Positions 36,540-45,970 are shown, counted from the stretch's first letter. The stretch: DNA of 64,000 nt from Pseudoclavibacter helvolus (GCF_014191305.1 NZ_JACHWJ010000002.1:514638-578637); one strand, 5' to 3'. Made by a program: numbers and translations. Notes: generated by a model not told the origin, from the sequence alone.

Positions 36540-36574
36540 TCTAGAGTAAGCACTCTAGAGTGAATGCTCTAGAG
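36540..36574. promoter_or_regulatory. Operator with three TCTAGAG-type half-sites
   Basis: TCTAGAGT at 36540-36547, ACTCTAGAGT at 36552-36561 and CTCTAGAG at 36567-36574 recur at 13-15-base spacing. Each centre is a palindrome. The array lies between the start of the CPBP protease and the start of the divergent TetR gene, so the TetR protein very probably binds here and controls both. Confidence 0.75.
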
Positions 36575-36604
36575 GCGATTCCTGGGTCGAGCGGAAGGGG
36601 TGCT

Positions 36605-37189
36605 GTGGCAGCACGGACAGGTGACGGGCGCGCGTCCATCGTCGCGGCCGGCTACGCTCTCATCTCTGAGCTGGGCTACGCGGGCGCGACCACGGCGCGG
36701 ATCTGCGCCCGTGCAGGCGTTTCGTCCGGGACCTTCTTTCACTACTTTCCGAAGAAGATCGACCTCCTTGTCGGCATCCTCGAAGCGGATGTGCTCGACG
36801 CGAACCGTCAAGGGGAGACCCTGGCGTCGCTGGCGTCGGAAAGCCCCCCAGGCGCGCTTCAGGCCTGGATCGACGAGCTCCTCGATGAGGCGGCTGACCC
36901 GCTCCTTGCTGGTTTCGTGACGGCTCTCGGCGCCGCGCCGAGCGACCCGCGCCTGGTGGAGTTGCTCGCCGACGCCGCCTCGCTTCAAGAGAAGAGGCTC
37001 GAAGCGATCATCTCGGCCGGTCAGCGGCAGGGGCTGTGGCGGTCGGATCTCACCGCGGGGCGTCTCGCCGTCTGGGTGGGTGTGGTCGCCGATGGGCTCC
37101 TCTCGCGCAGCGTCGAGGACTCGAACTTCCATCCGCGAGAAGTTGCGGATGGGCTCCGCGACCTGATCGCCCGCTACCTCGCGCTCTGA
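36605..37189 (+). CDS. TetR-family transcriptional regulator
   Basis: About 194 residues from the GTG at 36605, which has GGAAGGGG upstream; the longer frame from 36560 starts inside the operator and is unlikely. The HTH is clear: GATTARICARAGVSSGTFFH followed by YFPKKIDLLVGILEAD. The C-terminal ligand domain resembles BetI/TetR_C_6 types (LVELLADAASLQEKRLEAII). It probably represses itself and the divergent CPBP protease through the TCTAGA array. Confidence 0.9.
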   Translation: MAARTGDGRASIVAAGYALISELGYAGATTARICARAGVSSGTFFHYFPKKIDLLVGILEADVLDANRQGETLASLASESPPGALQAWIDELLDEAADPLLAGFVTALGAAPSDPRLVELLADAASLQEKRLEAIISAGQRQGLWRSDLTAGRLAVWVGVVADGLLSRSVEDSNFHPREVADGLRDLIARYLAL

Positions 37190-37243
37190 GGGCGTCCGTC
37201 GCAAGTCGTCGCGTGGCTGGGAGGGCGCCCGCACTCTGGAAGA

Positions 37244-40012
37244 ATGGCCAGCGTGACGAGCTTCGATGCCGCAGGTCTCCACGAATCCGCCCCCACCGCG
37301 ATCGACGCTGATCGGCGCGCCTTAGGCCAGAGCCTCGAGCGTGACCCTGGCATGCCCACGAGCACGTGGCGGCTGCGCAGCGACGCCTGGGAGTACCTGC
37401 GCTTCGCAATCAAGCGCCTCGAGTCCGGACACGAGACGGCGAGCATCCTGGATGGTGACGGCGAGATCGCCCGCAACCTGCGCGCCCTGGAAACTCTTGA
37501 GCTGTACTGGGCGGGCTTCGGGCAGCGCTACGTCGCCGAGATCCGCGAGGCCCTCGACAACGGTGAGTATTCGACGGCTCTTGAGCGCATCGGTCGGGTG
37601 GTGAGCCGCCTTCGCGGCACGAGCATCCCGGCAGACCATCGTGACGACCGGCTCGATGAGGCGGAGCGAGCCGAGCTGCAGGATGACGCTGATCCGCGTC
37701 CCCGCTTCGAGGTGCTGCTCGTCGACGAGACGACCACGGCCGATCGCGACGCTCTGCGCGCCGATATTCTCAAGCTCCGCAGCGCCGCGGATGCGTTTGT
37801 CTACGACTACGTGATCGTGCCGTCTGCTGACGACGCCGTCGCGGCCGTGCTCACGAACCCGAACATCCTGGCCGTGATCATTCGGCCTGGCTTCAGCGAC
37901 CGCAGCCAGCAGCGCTTGAGCCGCGACATGCGCGAGACCATCGACCTCGCGCACGTCGACTCGTCCGCCGCGCTCGCGACCTCGCGCTCGAGCCTCGCAT
38001 CGGTGCAGCGGGTGCTCGGTCTTGCGGACACGCTCAACACGCTGCGCCCGGAACTTGACCTGTACCTCGTGGCCGGCGCTCACATCGAGGACCTCGCCGG
38101 CGTGCTCACGCGTCGTTTCCGTCGCGTGTTCTTGCGTGAGGACCAGCTCGAGCTGCACCTCTCGCTGCTGCGCCGCGTCTCGCACCTCTACGACACCCCG
38201 TTCTTCACGGCCATCCAGGAGCACGCGCGCCGACCCGCTGGCGTGTTCCACGCGCTTCCCATCTCGCGCGGCGGCTCGGTCGTCACCTCGAAGTGGATCA
38301 CCGACCTCGTCGACTTCTACGGCCTGAACCTGCTGCTGGCGGAGACGAGCGCCACCTCCGGTGGGCTCGACTCGCTGCTCGCGCCAGTGGGGGCCATCAA
38401 GAAGTCGCAGGAGCTCGCGGCTCGCGCGTTCGGGGCGAAGCACACGTTCTTCGTCACGAATGGCACCTCGACGGCGAACAAGATCGTGCACCAGGCGCTC
38501 GTCTCGCCTGGCGACATCGTGCTCGTCGACCGCAACTGCCACAAGTCGCACCACCACGCGCTCATGCTGACGGGCGCCCGTACCGCGTATCTGGAGGCGT
38601 ACCCGCTCAACGAGTTCGCGTTCTACGGGGCCGTGCCGCTCGACCGCATCAAGCAGCTGCTGCTCGACTACCGCGCGGCCGGTCGCCTCGACGAGGTGCG
38701 CCTCGTGACGCTCACGAACTGCACCTTCGACGGCATCGTCTACGACCCAGAGCGGGTCATGGCCGAGTGCCTCGCGATCAAGCCCGACCTGGTCTTCCTG
38801 TGGGACGAGGCCTGGTTCGCGTTCGCCGCGTTCCACCCCATCACTCGCCGCCGCACGGCGATGGCGGCGGCCAAGCACCTCGAGGACCGCCTTTCGTCGA
38901 GCACCCACGCGGCCGCGTACCAGGAGCAGCGCGCCCGCCTCTTCAACCCAGAGACGGGCGAGCCCGCAGCCGACGACGTCTGGCTCGCCGAGCGGCTCCT
39001 GCCCGCACCGGATGCGCGCATCCGGGTCTACGCGACGCAGTCCACGCACAAGACCCTCACTGCGCTGCGCCAGGGCTCGATGATCCACGTCTACGACAAG
39101 GACTGGTACCGCGAGGCCGAGGAGCCGTTCCACGAGGCGTACATGACGCACACGTCGACGTCGCCGAACTACCAGATCCTCGCCTCGCTCGACCTCGGCA
39201 GGCGCCAGGTCGAGCTCGAGGGCTTCGAGCTCGTGCAGCGACAGCTCGACCTGGCGACGAGCATCGCGCAGGCGATCGCGCGCCACCCGCTGCTGCGCCG
39301 CACCTTCCGGGTCCTCTCCGGCCACGACCTCATCCCCGCCGAGAACCGGGCCAGCGCGCGTCCCATGCCCCACCGCGACGGCTTCTCCACGATGTGGCAG
39401 GCGTGGGAAGAGGACGAGTTCGTCGTCGACCCGAGCCGCATCACCGTCGAGATCTCGCGAACGGGCGTCGACGGCGACACGTTCAAGCACGAGCACCTCA
39501 TGGATCGCTACGGTATCCAGGTCAATAAGACGAGCCGCAACACGGTGCTCTTCATGACCAACATCGGCACCTCGCGCAGCTCCGTCGGCTATCTCATCGA
39601 GGTGCTCGTGAAGCTCGCCGAGCGCTTCGAGGAGGAGCAGCAGGCACGCGAGATCGACGGCGAGCGCCCGGCCCCCGCACCGATGCCGCCGCTGCCCGAC
39701 TTCAGCGCGTTCGCGCCCGACTACGCCTCGGCCGACGGCCTTCCGGACGGCGACCTCCGCACAGCGTTCTTCCGCGGCCAGCGCCGGGCCAATATCGAGC
39801 ACCTGAGCCACGCGCAGCTCGCGGAGCGCGTGAAAGGTGGCAGCGAGCCCGTCTCAGCTGGTTTTGTGACCCCGTACCCGCCCGGATTCCCGGTGCTCGT
39901 CCCGGGTCAGCTCGTCACCGACGAGGTGCTCGACTTCATGGCCGTGCTCGACACCCGCGAGATCCACGGCTACGACCCGGTGCGCGGCTACCGCATCCTG
40001 CGCGAAGACTGA
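37244..40012 (+). CDS. Orn/Lys/Arg-type PLP decarboxylase, 922 residues
   Basis: A fold-type I PLP decarboxylase of the prokaryotic Orn/Lys/Arg class. Residues up to about 310 form a helical N-terminal part plus a receiver-like wing domain (RFEVLLVDETTTADRD). The PLP domain has the phosphate-binding VTNGTSTANKIVHQAL, the His stacking in NCHKSHHHALML, the Asp in VFLWDEAWFAFAAF and the Schiff-base Lys at about residue 603 in STHKTLTALRQGSM. A C-terminal domain completes it. At 922 residues it is longer than E. coli-type enzymes (about 710-760). Lysine, ornithine and arginine cannot be told apart by eye. It would make a polyamine or aid acid resistance. Confidence 0.9.
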   Translation: MASVTSFDAAGLHESAPTAIDADRRALGQSLERDPGMPTSTWRLRSDAWEYLRFAIKRLESGHETASILDGDGEIARNLRALETLELYWAGFGQRYVAEIREALDNGEYSTALERIGRVVSRLRGTSIPADHRDDRLDEAERAELQDDADPRPRFEVLLVDETTTADRDALRADILKLRSAADAFVYDYVIVPSADDAVAAVLTNPNILAVIIRPGFSDRSQQRLSRDMRETIDLAHVDSSAALATSRSSLASVQRVLGLADTLNTLRPELDLYLVAGAHIEDLAGVLTRRFRRVFLREDQLELHLSLLRRVSHLYDTPFFTAIQEHARRPAGVFHALPISRGGSVVTSKWITDLVDFYGLNLLLAETSATSGGLDSLLAPVGAIKKSQELAARAFGAKHTFFVTNGTSTANKIVHQALVSPGDIVLVDRNCHKSHHHALMLTGARTAYLEAYPLNEFAFYGAVPLDRIKQLLLDYRAAGRLDEVRLVTLTNCTFDGIVYDPERVMAECLAIKPDLVFLWDEAWFAFAAFHPITRRRTAMAAAKHLEDRLSSSTHAAAYQEQRARLFNPETGEPAADDVWLAERLLPAPDARIRVYATQSTHKTLTALRQGSMIHVYDKDWYREAEEPFHEAYMTHTSTSPNYQILASLDLGRRQVELEGFELVQRQLDLATSIAQAIARHPLLRRTFRVLSGHDLIPAENRASARPMPHRDGFSTMWQAWEEDEFVVDPSRITVEISRTGVDGDTFKHEHLMDRYGIQVNKTSRNTVLFMTNIGTSRSSVGYLIEVLVKLAERFEEEQQAREIDGERPAPAPMPPLPDFSAFAPDYASADGLPDGDLRTAFFRGQRRANIEHLSHAQLAERVKGGSEPVSAGFVTPYPPGFPVLVPGQLVTDEVLDFMAVLDTREIHGYDPVRGYRILRED

Positions 40013-40398
40013 TCCCCGCTCGAGTCGGCGGCGGCGAGCACGTCGTCGGTTCGCTCGTCGAACGCATCACGCGAGACGAGCACTTCCTCGATGTGGGCTT
40101 CTGCCCAGACTTGAAGGGCGAGCAGCGGGGCTTCGGGGCTCGTCCCCAACGGCGTCAGCGCGTAGACGCGATGGCCGTCCCTCTCAGCTCGCTCGAGCAT
40201 CCCGTCGCGCTCGAGTGACCGCAGGGTGTCGACCAGCACCTTCTTCGAGATGCCCTCGATCGTGCGGTGGAGTTCGCTGAATCGCTTTGGCCCCTGCGAG
40301 AGGGTGATGACGATCATCGCCGTCCACTTGTTCGCGATCTGGGCGAGCGACGTGCGCGACGGGCAGGTCGCGGAGAAGACGTTCCACTTCGGGCTCAC
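39988..40398 (-). CDS. HxlR-family transcriptional regulator
   Basis: A 136-residue winged-helix regulator. The family signature is seen as CPSRTSLAQIANKWTAMIVI with the N-terminal Cys often used for sensing, then GPKRFSELHRTIEGISKKVL and YALTPLGTSPEAPLLALQVW. The C-terminus overlaps the end of the decarboxylase gene by 25 bases. It is divergent from a SnoaL-like gene; a perfect inverted repeat at 40446-40463 between them is a likely binding site. Confidence 0.92.
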   Translation of the reverse strand: MSPKWNVFSATCPSRTSLAQIANKWTAMIVITLSQGPKRFSELHRTIEGISKKVLVDTLRSLERDGMLERAERDGHRVYALTPLGTSPEAPLLALQVWAEAHIEEVLVSRDAFDERTDDVLAAADSSGDQSSRRMR

Positions 40399-40445
40399 GG
40401 GTGACCTCTTGTCGACGGGATGCTGGCTTGGTTCGGGATGCGGTT

Positions 40446-40463
40446 GGTCACGGTTAAGTGACC
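40446..40463. promoter_or_regulatory. Candidate HxlR operator
   Basis: GGTCAC and GTGACC, separated by six bases (GGTTAA), form a perfect 6-bp inverted repeat in the gap between the divergent hxlR-type gene and the SnoaL-like gene. Confidence 0.6.
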
Positions 40464-40511
40464 TGCGCCCGGTGCGTAGAACTGGAGGTACACCGAGAGA
40501 GGAACACCATC

Positions 40512-40898
40512 ATGAACGCATTCGAGACCTTCACCAAGTACGACACGAGCCTGGCTGCTGGGGACCTGCCCGCCGTCGCCGCCATTCTCGCCCCCGACGT
40601 GATCTGGCATCAGCCGGGCAACAACCCGCTGTCGGGTCGAGCTGTCGGGCCGGAGGGTGTGCTCGCCCACCTCGGCCGTTTCTTCGAGCTCAGCAGCGGA
40701 AGCTTCCGCCTTGCGACCAAAACGGCAGCCGCGAACGGCGACCTCGTTGTGGCCACCGTCGAGTTCTCGGCGCAGCGCGAGGGACGGACGCCGCTGGCGC
40801 AGTCGGGCATCGACGTATTCCGGATCGTCGACGGGCACATCGCCGAGGTCTGGCTCTTCAGCGAGGACCAGGCAGCCGAGGACGAGTTCTGGTCGTGA
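40512..40898 (+). CDS. SnoaL-like/NTF2-fold protein
   Basis: A 128-residue NTF2-like protein (MNAFETFTKYDTSLAAGDLP) with the typical pattern AAILAPDVIWHQPGNNPLSG, a central helix GPEGVLAHLGRFFEL and the terminal strand VFRIVDGHIAEVWLFSED. Members act as small-molecule isomerases, hydrolases or ligand-binding proteins; the role here is unknown. The ATG at 40512 has GAGAGGAAC upstream. It is divergent from the HxlR regulator and probably its target. Confidence 0.85.
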   Translation: MNAFETFTKYDTSLAAGDLPAVAAILAPDVIWHQPGNNPLSGRAVGPEGVLAHLGRFFELSSGSFRLATKTAAANGDLVVATVEFSAQREGRTPLAQSGIDVFRIVDGHIAEVWLFSEDQAAEDEFWS

Positions 40899-40921
40899 TG
40901 GTTTACCTCCCCTGAGCGGGA

Positions 40922-40971
40922 ATACCTTCTGGGGGTATACGGTTGCATCTGGCGTACATACCCCCAGGGGG
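40922..40971 (+). promoter_or_regulatory. Candidate CsoR operator/promoter of the copper operon
   Basis: ATACC-N7-GGTAT (40922-40938) and the palindrome CCCCCAGGGGG (40961-40971) resemble the GC-tract-with-TAC/GTA ends of CsoR sites. They lie 26-75 bases upstream of copZ. The csoR gene at the end of the same operon would then regulate its own operon. Confidence 0.65.
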
Positions 40972-40996
40972 CACTGCCCCGGATAAGGAGACCTCC

Positions 40997-41206
40997 ATGA
41001 CCAGCACCACGTACCAAGTCACCGGAATGACCTGCGCCCACTGCGAGCGCGCCGTCACCCAGGAAGTCAGTGACCTGGCAGGTGTGGAACGCGTCGCTGT
41101 CTCCGCCGAGACCGGCGAGCTCGTGGTCGAGAGCGCTGCACCGCTCGACGACGCGGCCGTCATCGCGGCCGTCGACGAGGCCGGCTACGCAGCGATCCGA
41201 GCCTGA
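40997..41206 (+). CDS. copZ: Copper chaperone (HMA domain)
   Basis: A 69-residue heavy-metal-associated domain with the Cu(I) site MTCAHC (YQVTGMTCAHCERAVTQEV). It delivers Cu(I) to the CopA ATPase. The ATG at 40997 has AAGGAGA upstream. It is first in the operon copZ - small membrane protein - copA - csoR, and the next GTG follows after one base. Confidence 0.95.
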   Translation: MTSTTYQVTGMTCAHCERAVTQEVSDLAGVERVAVSAETGELVVESAAPLDDAAVIAAVDEAGYAAIRA

Positions 41207-41207
41207 C

Positions 41208-41423
41208 GTGAACGCGCCAGTCAAGCTCAGCCTTTACGCCGCGCTGCTCGCAGCGGTCTTCGGCGCGGCCTTCTTCACGGCGCAGGTCGTCGCTGAGGCG
41301 GACCGGGCTGGCGACTGGCGCCCGCAGCTGCAGCAGACCGCGCAGACTCCGAGTCCAACGGAGTTGCCGGACAGTGCTGATGAGCACTCGGAGGCGCCAC
41401 AGCACGGGGAGGGTGAGAAGTGA
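41208..41423 (+). CDS. Small single-segment membrane protein in the copper operon
   Basis: A 71-residue product from the GTG at 41208. One hydrophobic segment ([20 protein letters not shown]) is followed by a polar tail rich in Gln, Glu and His ([15 protein letters not shown]). It fits one base after copZ, and its stop overlaps the copA start by 4 bases, so it is certainly part of the copper operon. It has no CxxC motif; the His/Glu-rich tail might hold copper at the outer face or help CopA. This is inferred from context only. Confidence 0.75.
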   Translation: MNAPVKLSLYAALLAAVFGAAFFTAQVVAEADRAGDWRPQLQQTAQTPSPTELPDSADEHSEAPQHGEGEK

Positions 41424-43702
41424 GCGCAACAACCGATATCGAGCTGGAGATCGGTGGCATGACCTGCGCGTCCTGCGCGATGCGCATCGAGAAGAAGCTC
41501 AACAAGCTCGAGGGCGTGACCGCGAGTGTCAACTATGCGACGGAGAAAGCGCGTGTTCACGCGCCAGAGGGCCTCGACCCCCAGTCACTTATCGACGAGG
41601 TCGAGAAGACCGGCTACACCGCTGTGCTCCCTGTGCCAGAGCAACACAACGCTGAGGGGACGACCGTCGGGGATACGGACCCCGAGCTCACGAGCCTGCG
41701 GCAGCGTCTCATCGGCAGCATCGCGCTCGCCGTCCCCGTCATCGTCCTGGCCATGGTGCCGGCGTTTCAGTTCACGCACTGGCAGTGGGCGTCCCTCGCC
41801 CTGGCATCCCCGGTCATCGTCTGGGGTGCCTGGCCGTTCCACCGGGCCGCGTGGCTGAACCTTCGGCACGGCACCGCCACGATGGACACGCTCATCTCCG
41901 TCGGCACGATCGCCGCGTTTGTGTGGTCGCTCTACGCCCTTTTCTTCGGAACGGCCGGTGAGGCGGGGATGAAGCACCCGTTCGAATTCACGATCGCGCC
42001 GTCCGACGGAGCTGCCAACATCTACCTGGAGGTGGCTGCCGGCGTGACGATGTTCGTGCTGGCGGGCCGCTACTTCGAGAAGCGATCCAAGCGGCAGGCG
42101 AGCGCAGCCCTGCGCGCGTTGCTTGAACTCGGAGCGAAAGACGTCGCCGTTCTGCGCGGGGGAGCAGAACAGCGCATCCCCATCGGCGAACTCGCCGTTG
42201 GCGACGAATTCGTGGTGCGCCCTGGCGAGAAGATCGCGACGGACGGCGTCGTCGTCGGAGGTCGCTCGGCTGTCGATGCGTCCATGCTCACTGGCGAGTC
42301 AGTGCCGGTTGAGGTCATCGAAGGAGACCGAGTTGTCGGTGCGACGCTCAACGCAGGCGGGCGGCTCGTCGTGCGTGCGGCCAAGGTCGGGGGAGATACG
42401 CAGCTCGCGCAGATGGCGAAGCTCGTCGAGGACGCCCAGACCGGCAAGGCGGAGGTGCAACGCCTCGCCGACCGAATCTCGGGCGTCTTTGTGCCGATCG
42501 TCATCGCTATCTCGGTCGCGACCCTCGGAGCCTGGCTCGGTGCAGGTTTCCCCGTCGCGGTAGCCTTCACGGCGGCCGTCGCCGTGCTCATCATCGCGTG
42601 CCCGTGCGCGCTTGGCCTCGCGACCCCGACCGCGCTGCTCGTGGGCACGGGCCGGGGCGCGCAGCTCGGGATCCTCATCAAGGGGCCGGAGGTGCTCGAG
42701 TCGACTCGAAGCGTCGACACCATCGTCGTCGACAAGACCGGCACCGTCACGAGCGGCAAAATGGAGCTCGTGGGAGCCTGGGCGGCCGACGGCGTCGAAC
42801 GGGGCGAGCTCCTGCGCCTCGCCGGCGCCCTTGAGGCGGCATCGGAGCATCCCATCGCCCGGGCACTCGCCGCAGGCGCCGCAGCCGAGGTCGGTGCGCT
42901 TCCAGAAGTAGAGAATTTCCAGAACCACGAGGGCACTGGCGTGCAGGGCATCGTCGAGGGCCACCTGGTTGTCGTCGGGCGCGAGAAGCTGCTCGCCGAT
43001 TGGGCCATCCCGCTCGACGGAGGACTCGCGGAGCGCAAGCGACACGCAGAGTCCCTCGGACAGACCACGGTTATCGTGGCCTGGGATGGCGCGGCTCGCG
43101 GCGTGCTCGCGGTCGCCGACACCATCAAGCCGACCAGCGCGCAGGCGATCGCCGAGCTACGGAGCCTCGGGCTCCGCCCCGTGCTGCTCACCGGCGACAA
43201 CACGACCGTCGCTGAGCAGGTCGCCGAGGCCGTCGGCATCTCTGAGGTGATCGCGGAGGTGCTGCCGCAGGAGAAAGTCGACGTGATCCGTCGTCTGCAG
43301 GACGAGGGCCACGTCGTCGCAATGGTGGGTGACGGGGTCAACGATGCGGCGGCGCTCGCGCAGGCCGACCTTGGTCTTGCCATGGGAACCGGCTCGGACA
43401 TCGCGATCGAGGCGGCCGACGTCACGCTTGTCCGTGACGACTTGTTGGCTGCATTGGATGCGATCCGCCTGTCCCGACGCACGCTCGGCACGATCAAGGG
43501 CAACCTCTTCTGGGCCTTCGCCTACAACATCGCGGCGATCCCCCTGGCGGCGCTCGGGATGCTCAACCCCATGCTGGCGGGCGCCGCCATGGCGTTCTCC
43601 AGCGTGTTCGTCGTCGGGAACAGCCTCCGACTGCGCGCTTTCCGTGGCGTGAAGAGCACCACGACATCTCTCGACAGCAACCCAAGGAAGGCAACGTCAT
43701 GA
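41420..43702 (+). CDS. copA: Cu(I)-exporting P1B-type ATPase
   Basis: A 760-residue copper pump. The N-terminal HMA domain has [16 protein letters not shown] (Cys 16 and 19). Eight membrane segments are expected; the metal-site CPC is at about residue 394 in [13 protein letters not shown]. The actuator motif is [13 protein letters not shown], the phosphorylated Asp lies at about 438 in [10 protein letters not shown], the HP motif is SEHPIARAL, and the hinge is [12 protein letters not shown]. All catalytic motifs are present. The GTG start overlaps the preceding stop and the stop overlaps csoR by 4 bases, so expression is coupled. Confidence 0.96.
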   Translation: MSATTDIELEIGGMTCASCAMRIEKKLNKLEGVTASVNYATEKARVHAPEGLDPQSLIDEVEKTGYTAVLPVPEQHNAEGTTVGDTDPELTSLRQRLIGSIALAVPVIVLAMVPAFQFTHWQWASLALASPVIVWGAWPFHRAAWLNLRHGTATMDTLISVGTIAAFVWSLYALFFGTAGEAGMKHPFEFTIAPSDGAANIYLEVAAGVTMFVLAGRYFEKRSKRQASAALRALLELGAKDVAVLRGGAEQRIPIGELAVGDEFVVRPGEKIATDGVVVGGRSAVDASMLTGESVPVEVIEGDRVVGATLNAGGRLVVRAAKVGGDTQLAQMAKLVEDAQTGKAEVQRLADRISGVFVPIVIAISVATLGAWLGAGFPVAVAFTAAVAVLIIACPCALGLATPTALLVGTGRGAQLGILIKGPEVLESTRSVDTIVVDKTGTVTSGKMELVGAWAADGVERGELLRLAGALEAASEHPIARALAAGAAAEVGALPEVENFQNHEGTGVQGIVEGHLVVVGREKLLADWAIPLDGGLAERKRHAESLGQTTVIVAWDGAARGVLAVADTIKPTSAQAIAELRSLGLRPVLLTGDNTTVAEQVAEAVGISEVIAEVLPQEKVDVIRRLQDEGHVVAMVGDGVNDAAALAQADLGLAMGTGSDIAIEAADVTLVRDDLLAALDAIRLSRRTLGTIKGNLFWAFAYNIAAIPLAALGMLNPMLAGAAMAFSSVFVVGNSLRLRAFRGVKSTTTSLDSNPRKATS

Positions 43703-44013
43703 GCGACACCACCGAGACGGGCGGCCACGCCCACCACGGCTACATCGAAGACAAGAGCAAGTACCTCACGCGACTGAAGCGCATCGAGGGCCAGGCGAGG
43801 GGCATCCATCGGATGGTCGACGAGGAGCAGTACTGCATCGACATCCTCACGCAAATCTCGGCGGTCACGTCTGCCCTCGAGAACGTGGCGCTCGGGCTCA
43901 TGGACGACCACCTCAAGCACTGCGTCGCGGACGCTGTCAAGCTTGGCGGCGCTGAGGGAGAACTGAAGCTCAAGGAAGCGTCTGACGCCATCGCGCGCCT
44001 CGTGCGCAGCTGA
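43699..44013 (+). CDS. csoR: Copper-sensing repressor
   Basis: A 104-residue all-helical repressor of the CsoR/RcnR family. The Cu(I) ligand pattern Cys-His-Cys is seen in [11 protein letters not shown] and [28 protein letters not shown] is the DNA-binding helix region. A His-rich N-terminus ([12 protein letters not shown]) is present. It is the last gene in the copper operon and most probably binds the 40922-40971 region. Confidence 0.95.
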   Translation: MSDTTETGGHAHHGYIEDKSKYLTRLKRIEGQARGIHRMVDEEQYCIDILTQISAVTSALENVALGLMDDHLKHCVADAVKLGGAEGELKLKEASDAIARLVRS

Positions 44014-44138
44014 GCGACTCTCGCCGCGAGCGCGGTGGCGGTGAGGCTCTTACGGCCTGCAGGCGCAGGATGCTCGGAGGCAGTACCCGCGAAAATGACT
44101 CCCAGCGGAAACAGGTGCTCGCTAGGATCGGTCGCACC

Positions 44139-44960
44139 ATGAGCGCACAACAGGAAATCATCACGGCCCTCGGCGTCAAGCCGGTCATCGACCCCGCAGG
44201 GGAGGTTCGCGCGCGGATCTCCTTCATGCGGGAGTACCTCGCGGCGACCGGCGCCAAGGGGCTCGTGCTCGGTATCAGTGGCGGCCAGGACTCTTCGCTG
44301 CTCGGCAAGCTCGCACAGCTCGCGGTTGAGCAGGTTCGAGCCGAGGGCGGCGAGGCGACGTTCGTTGCAGTGCGTCTCCCGCACGGCGTGCAGGCGGACG
44401 AAGACGATGCGCAGCTTGCCCTGGAGTTCATCCAGCCGGACGAGCGGATCACCTTCGACATCAAGCCGGCGACGGACGGCCTGCAGCAGGCCTTCCTCAG
44501 CGCCACGGGGCGCGCCATCACGGACTTCAACAAGGGCAACTCGAAGGCTCGGCAGCGCATGATCGCGCAGTACGCGATCGCGGGCGAGCGCGGGTTCCTC
44601 GTGCTCGGCACAGACCACGCGGCCGAGGCCGTCACGGGCTTCTTCACGAAGTACGGCGACGGCGGCACCGACCTCAACCCACTTGCTGGCCTGACAAAAG
44701 CCCAGGGGCGTCAGCTACTTGAGGAGCTCGGCGCACCGGAGCGCCTCTACGTCAAGGCGCCGACGGCCGACCTGCTCGACGAGACACCTGGACAGACCGA
44801 CGAGGCGAACCTCGGTCTCAGCTACACGCAGATCGACACGTACCTGACCGGCGGCGACGTCGGCGCGGAGACGTCAGCTCGTATCGAGGCGCTCTACCGG
44901 AAGACCGAACACAAGCGGCAGCTTCCCGTGCTGCCCACCGACACGTGGTGGCGTGGCTAG
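44139..44960 (+). CDS. nadE: Ammonia-dependent NAD synthetase
   Basis: A 273-residue NH3-dependent NAD+ synthetase. The P-loop pyrophosphatase motif is [15 protein letters not shown]. Family blocks [50 protein letters not shown] and [20 protein letters not shown] are all present, with the C-terminal [14 protein letters not shown]. It lacks a glutaminase domain, so it uses free ammonia. The ATG at 44139 fits the family start. Confidence 0.96.
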   Translation: MSAQQEIITALGVKPVIDPAGEVRARISFMREYLAATGAKGLVLGISGGQDSSLLGKLAQLAVEQVRAEGGEATFVAVRLPHGVQADEDDAQLALEFIQPDERITFDIKPATDGLQQAFLSATGRAITDFNKGNSKARQRMIAQYAIAGERGFLVLGTDHAAEAVTGFFTKYGDGGTDLNPLAGLTKAQGRQLLEELGAPERLYVKAPTADLLDETPGQTDEANLGLSYTQIDTYLTGGDVGAETSARIEALYRKTEHKRQLPVLPTDTWWRG

Positions 44961-45241
44961 AGGTATCGAAAGGCCGTGACGGCTTCGGCGAAGTCTGCGA
45001 ACTCGTCGAGTGTGAGAAACGCGGTGGACGTTCGGCTCATGCGCGTGGCGGCGTAGGCCACGCCCGTGCCGTGTCGGTGTTCCTCGACGTACCCGCGCAC
45101 TGCGCCGTTTGGGCCAGTCACCCGCCACCGCGCGGCGTGCACCTGCGTGGCGGTGAGCCCCGCGAAGCGGCGCGTGAACGGGCCCGTGCGGGGCGTCAGC
45201 GTGGGAGCCGGTGTGGACTGAGCGAGCTGTGTCGAGGTCAT
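44957..45241 (-). CDS. Small hypothetical protein
   Basis: 94 residues, [20 protein letters not shown], with a Pro/Thr-rich start and a conserved-looking core [20 protein letters not shown] followed by [19 protein letters not shown] helical end. It has no signal peptide. It converges on nadE with a 4-base overlap. I do not recognise the family. Confidence 0.55.
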   Translation of the reverse strand: MTSTQLAQSTPAPTLTPRTGPFTRRFAGLTATQVHAARWRVTGPNGAVRGYVEEHRHGTGVAYAATRMSRTSTAFLTLDEFADFAEAVTAFRYL

Positions 45242-45336
45242 GTCGTCAGGCTAGGTGCGACCACCGACGTTCTTCGGGCAGGCGGAGTTCGCGCAGGGCT
45301 GAGCCACGACGTCGCCCACCCGCGTAGCCTTGGCGC

Positions 45337-45858
45337 ATGACCGAATTCGTGCTTGCAGGTGGCTGTTTCTGGTGTCTCGACGCTGTGTACAGGAACGTCA
45401 AGGGCGTCAGCGACGTGATCTCTGGCTACACGGGTGGCGAGCATCCCAAGCCCGACTACGAACTGGTGTGCACCGGCTCGACCGGCCATGCTGAGGCAGT
45501 GCGCGTCGTCTTCGACGAGAGCGTGGTGCCCGCCGATGTGATCCTCGACATCTTCTTCACGCTGCACGACCCTCGCCAGCTCAACCGACAGGGCAACGAC
45601 GTCGGCACGCAGTACCGGTCCGCGATGTATTACACCGACGATGCTCAGCGTGAGCTCTTCGAAGCTGCTCGCGACCGAGCAGACGAGCTCTGGGGTGGCG
45701 GCATCGTCACCGAGATCGCACCTCTCGGTCAGTACTTCGACGCAGAGGACTACCACCAAGACTTCTTCGCCAAGAACCCCGGTCAGGGCTACTGCAACTT
45801 CGTCGCAGTGCCGAAGGTCAATAAGGTGCGCGCGAAGTTCACCCCATACATGCTCTGA
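45337..45858 (+). CDS. msrA: Peptide methionine sulfoxide reductase A
   Basis: A 173-residue enzyme that repairs Met-S-sulfoxide in proteins. The catalytic Cys is in LAGGCFWCLDAVYR; GYTGGEHPKPDYELVCTGST and FFTLHDPRQLNRQGNDVGTQ are strongly conserved family blocks, and AEDYHQDFFAKNP ends the core. Two Cys near the C-terminus of many members are reduced here to one (GYCNF), so the recycling Cys arrangement may differ. A strong hairpin follows. Confidence 0.95.
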   Translation: MTEFVLAGGCFWCLDAVYRNVKGVSDVISGYTGGEHPKPDYELVCTGSTGHAEAVRVVFDESVVPADVILDIFFTLHDPRQLNRQGNDVGTQYRSAMYYTDDAQRELFEAARDRADELWGGGIVTEIAPLGQYFDAEDYHQDFFAKNPGQGYCNFVAVPKVNKVRAKFTPYML

Positions 45859-45932
45859 CCAGCGCTGCCATGCTCTGACCTGCACGGCCCGCATTTCGCA
45901 GCGGGTCTCCCAGCGCTCGGCACTCTGCCGAC

Positions 45933-45970
45933 AAGGCGCCTGTGGACGGAACACCGTCCACAGGCGCCTT
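45933..45970 (+). terminator. Hairpin terminator after msrA
   Basis: AAGGCGCCTGTGGACGG pairs perfectly over 17 bp with 45954-45970 across a 4-base loop AACA, and TTT follows. It separates msrA from ssb. Confidence 0.85.

Noticed and set aside
37322..39811. An 829-residue minus-strand frame
   Set aside because: It is the antisense shadow of the decarboxylase, which has all PLP motifs on the plus strand.
45849..45881. A short tandem duplication (catgctctgacc twice) at the msrA stop
   Set aside because: Only two partial units; likely a local duplication without function.
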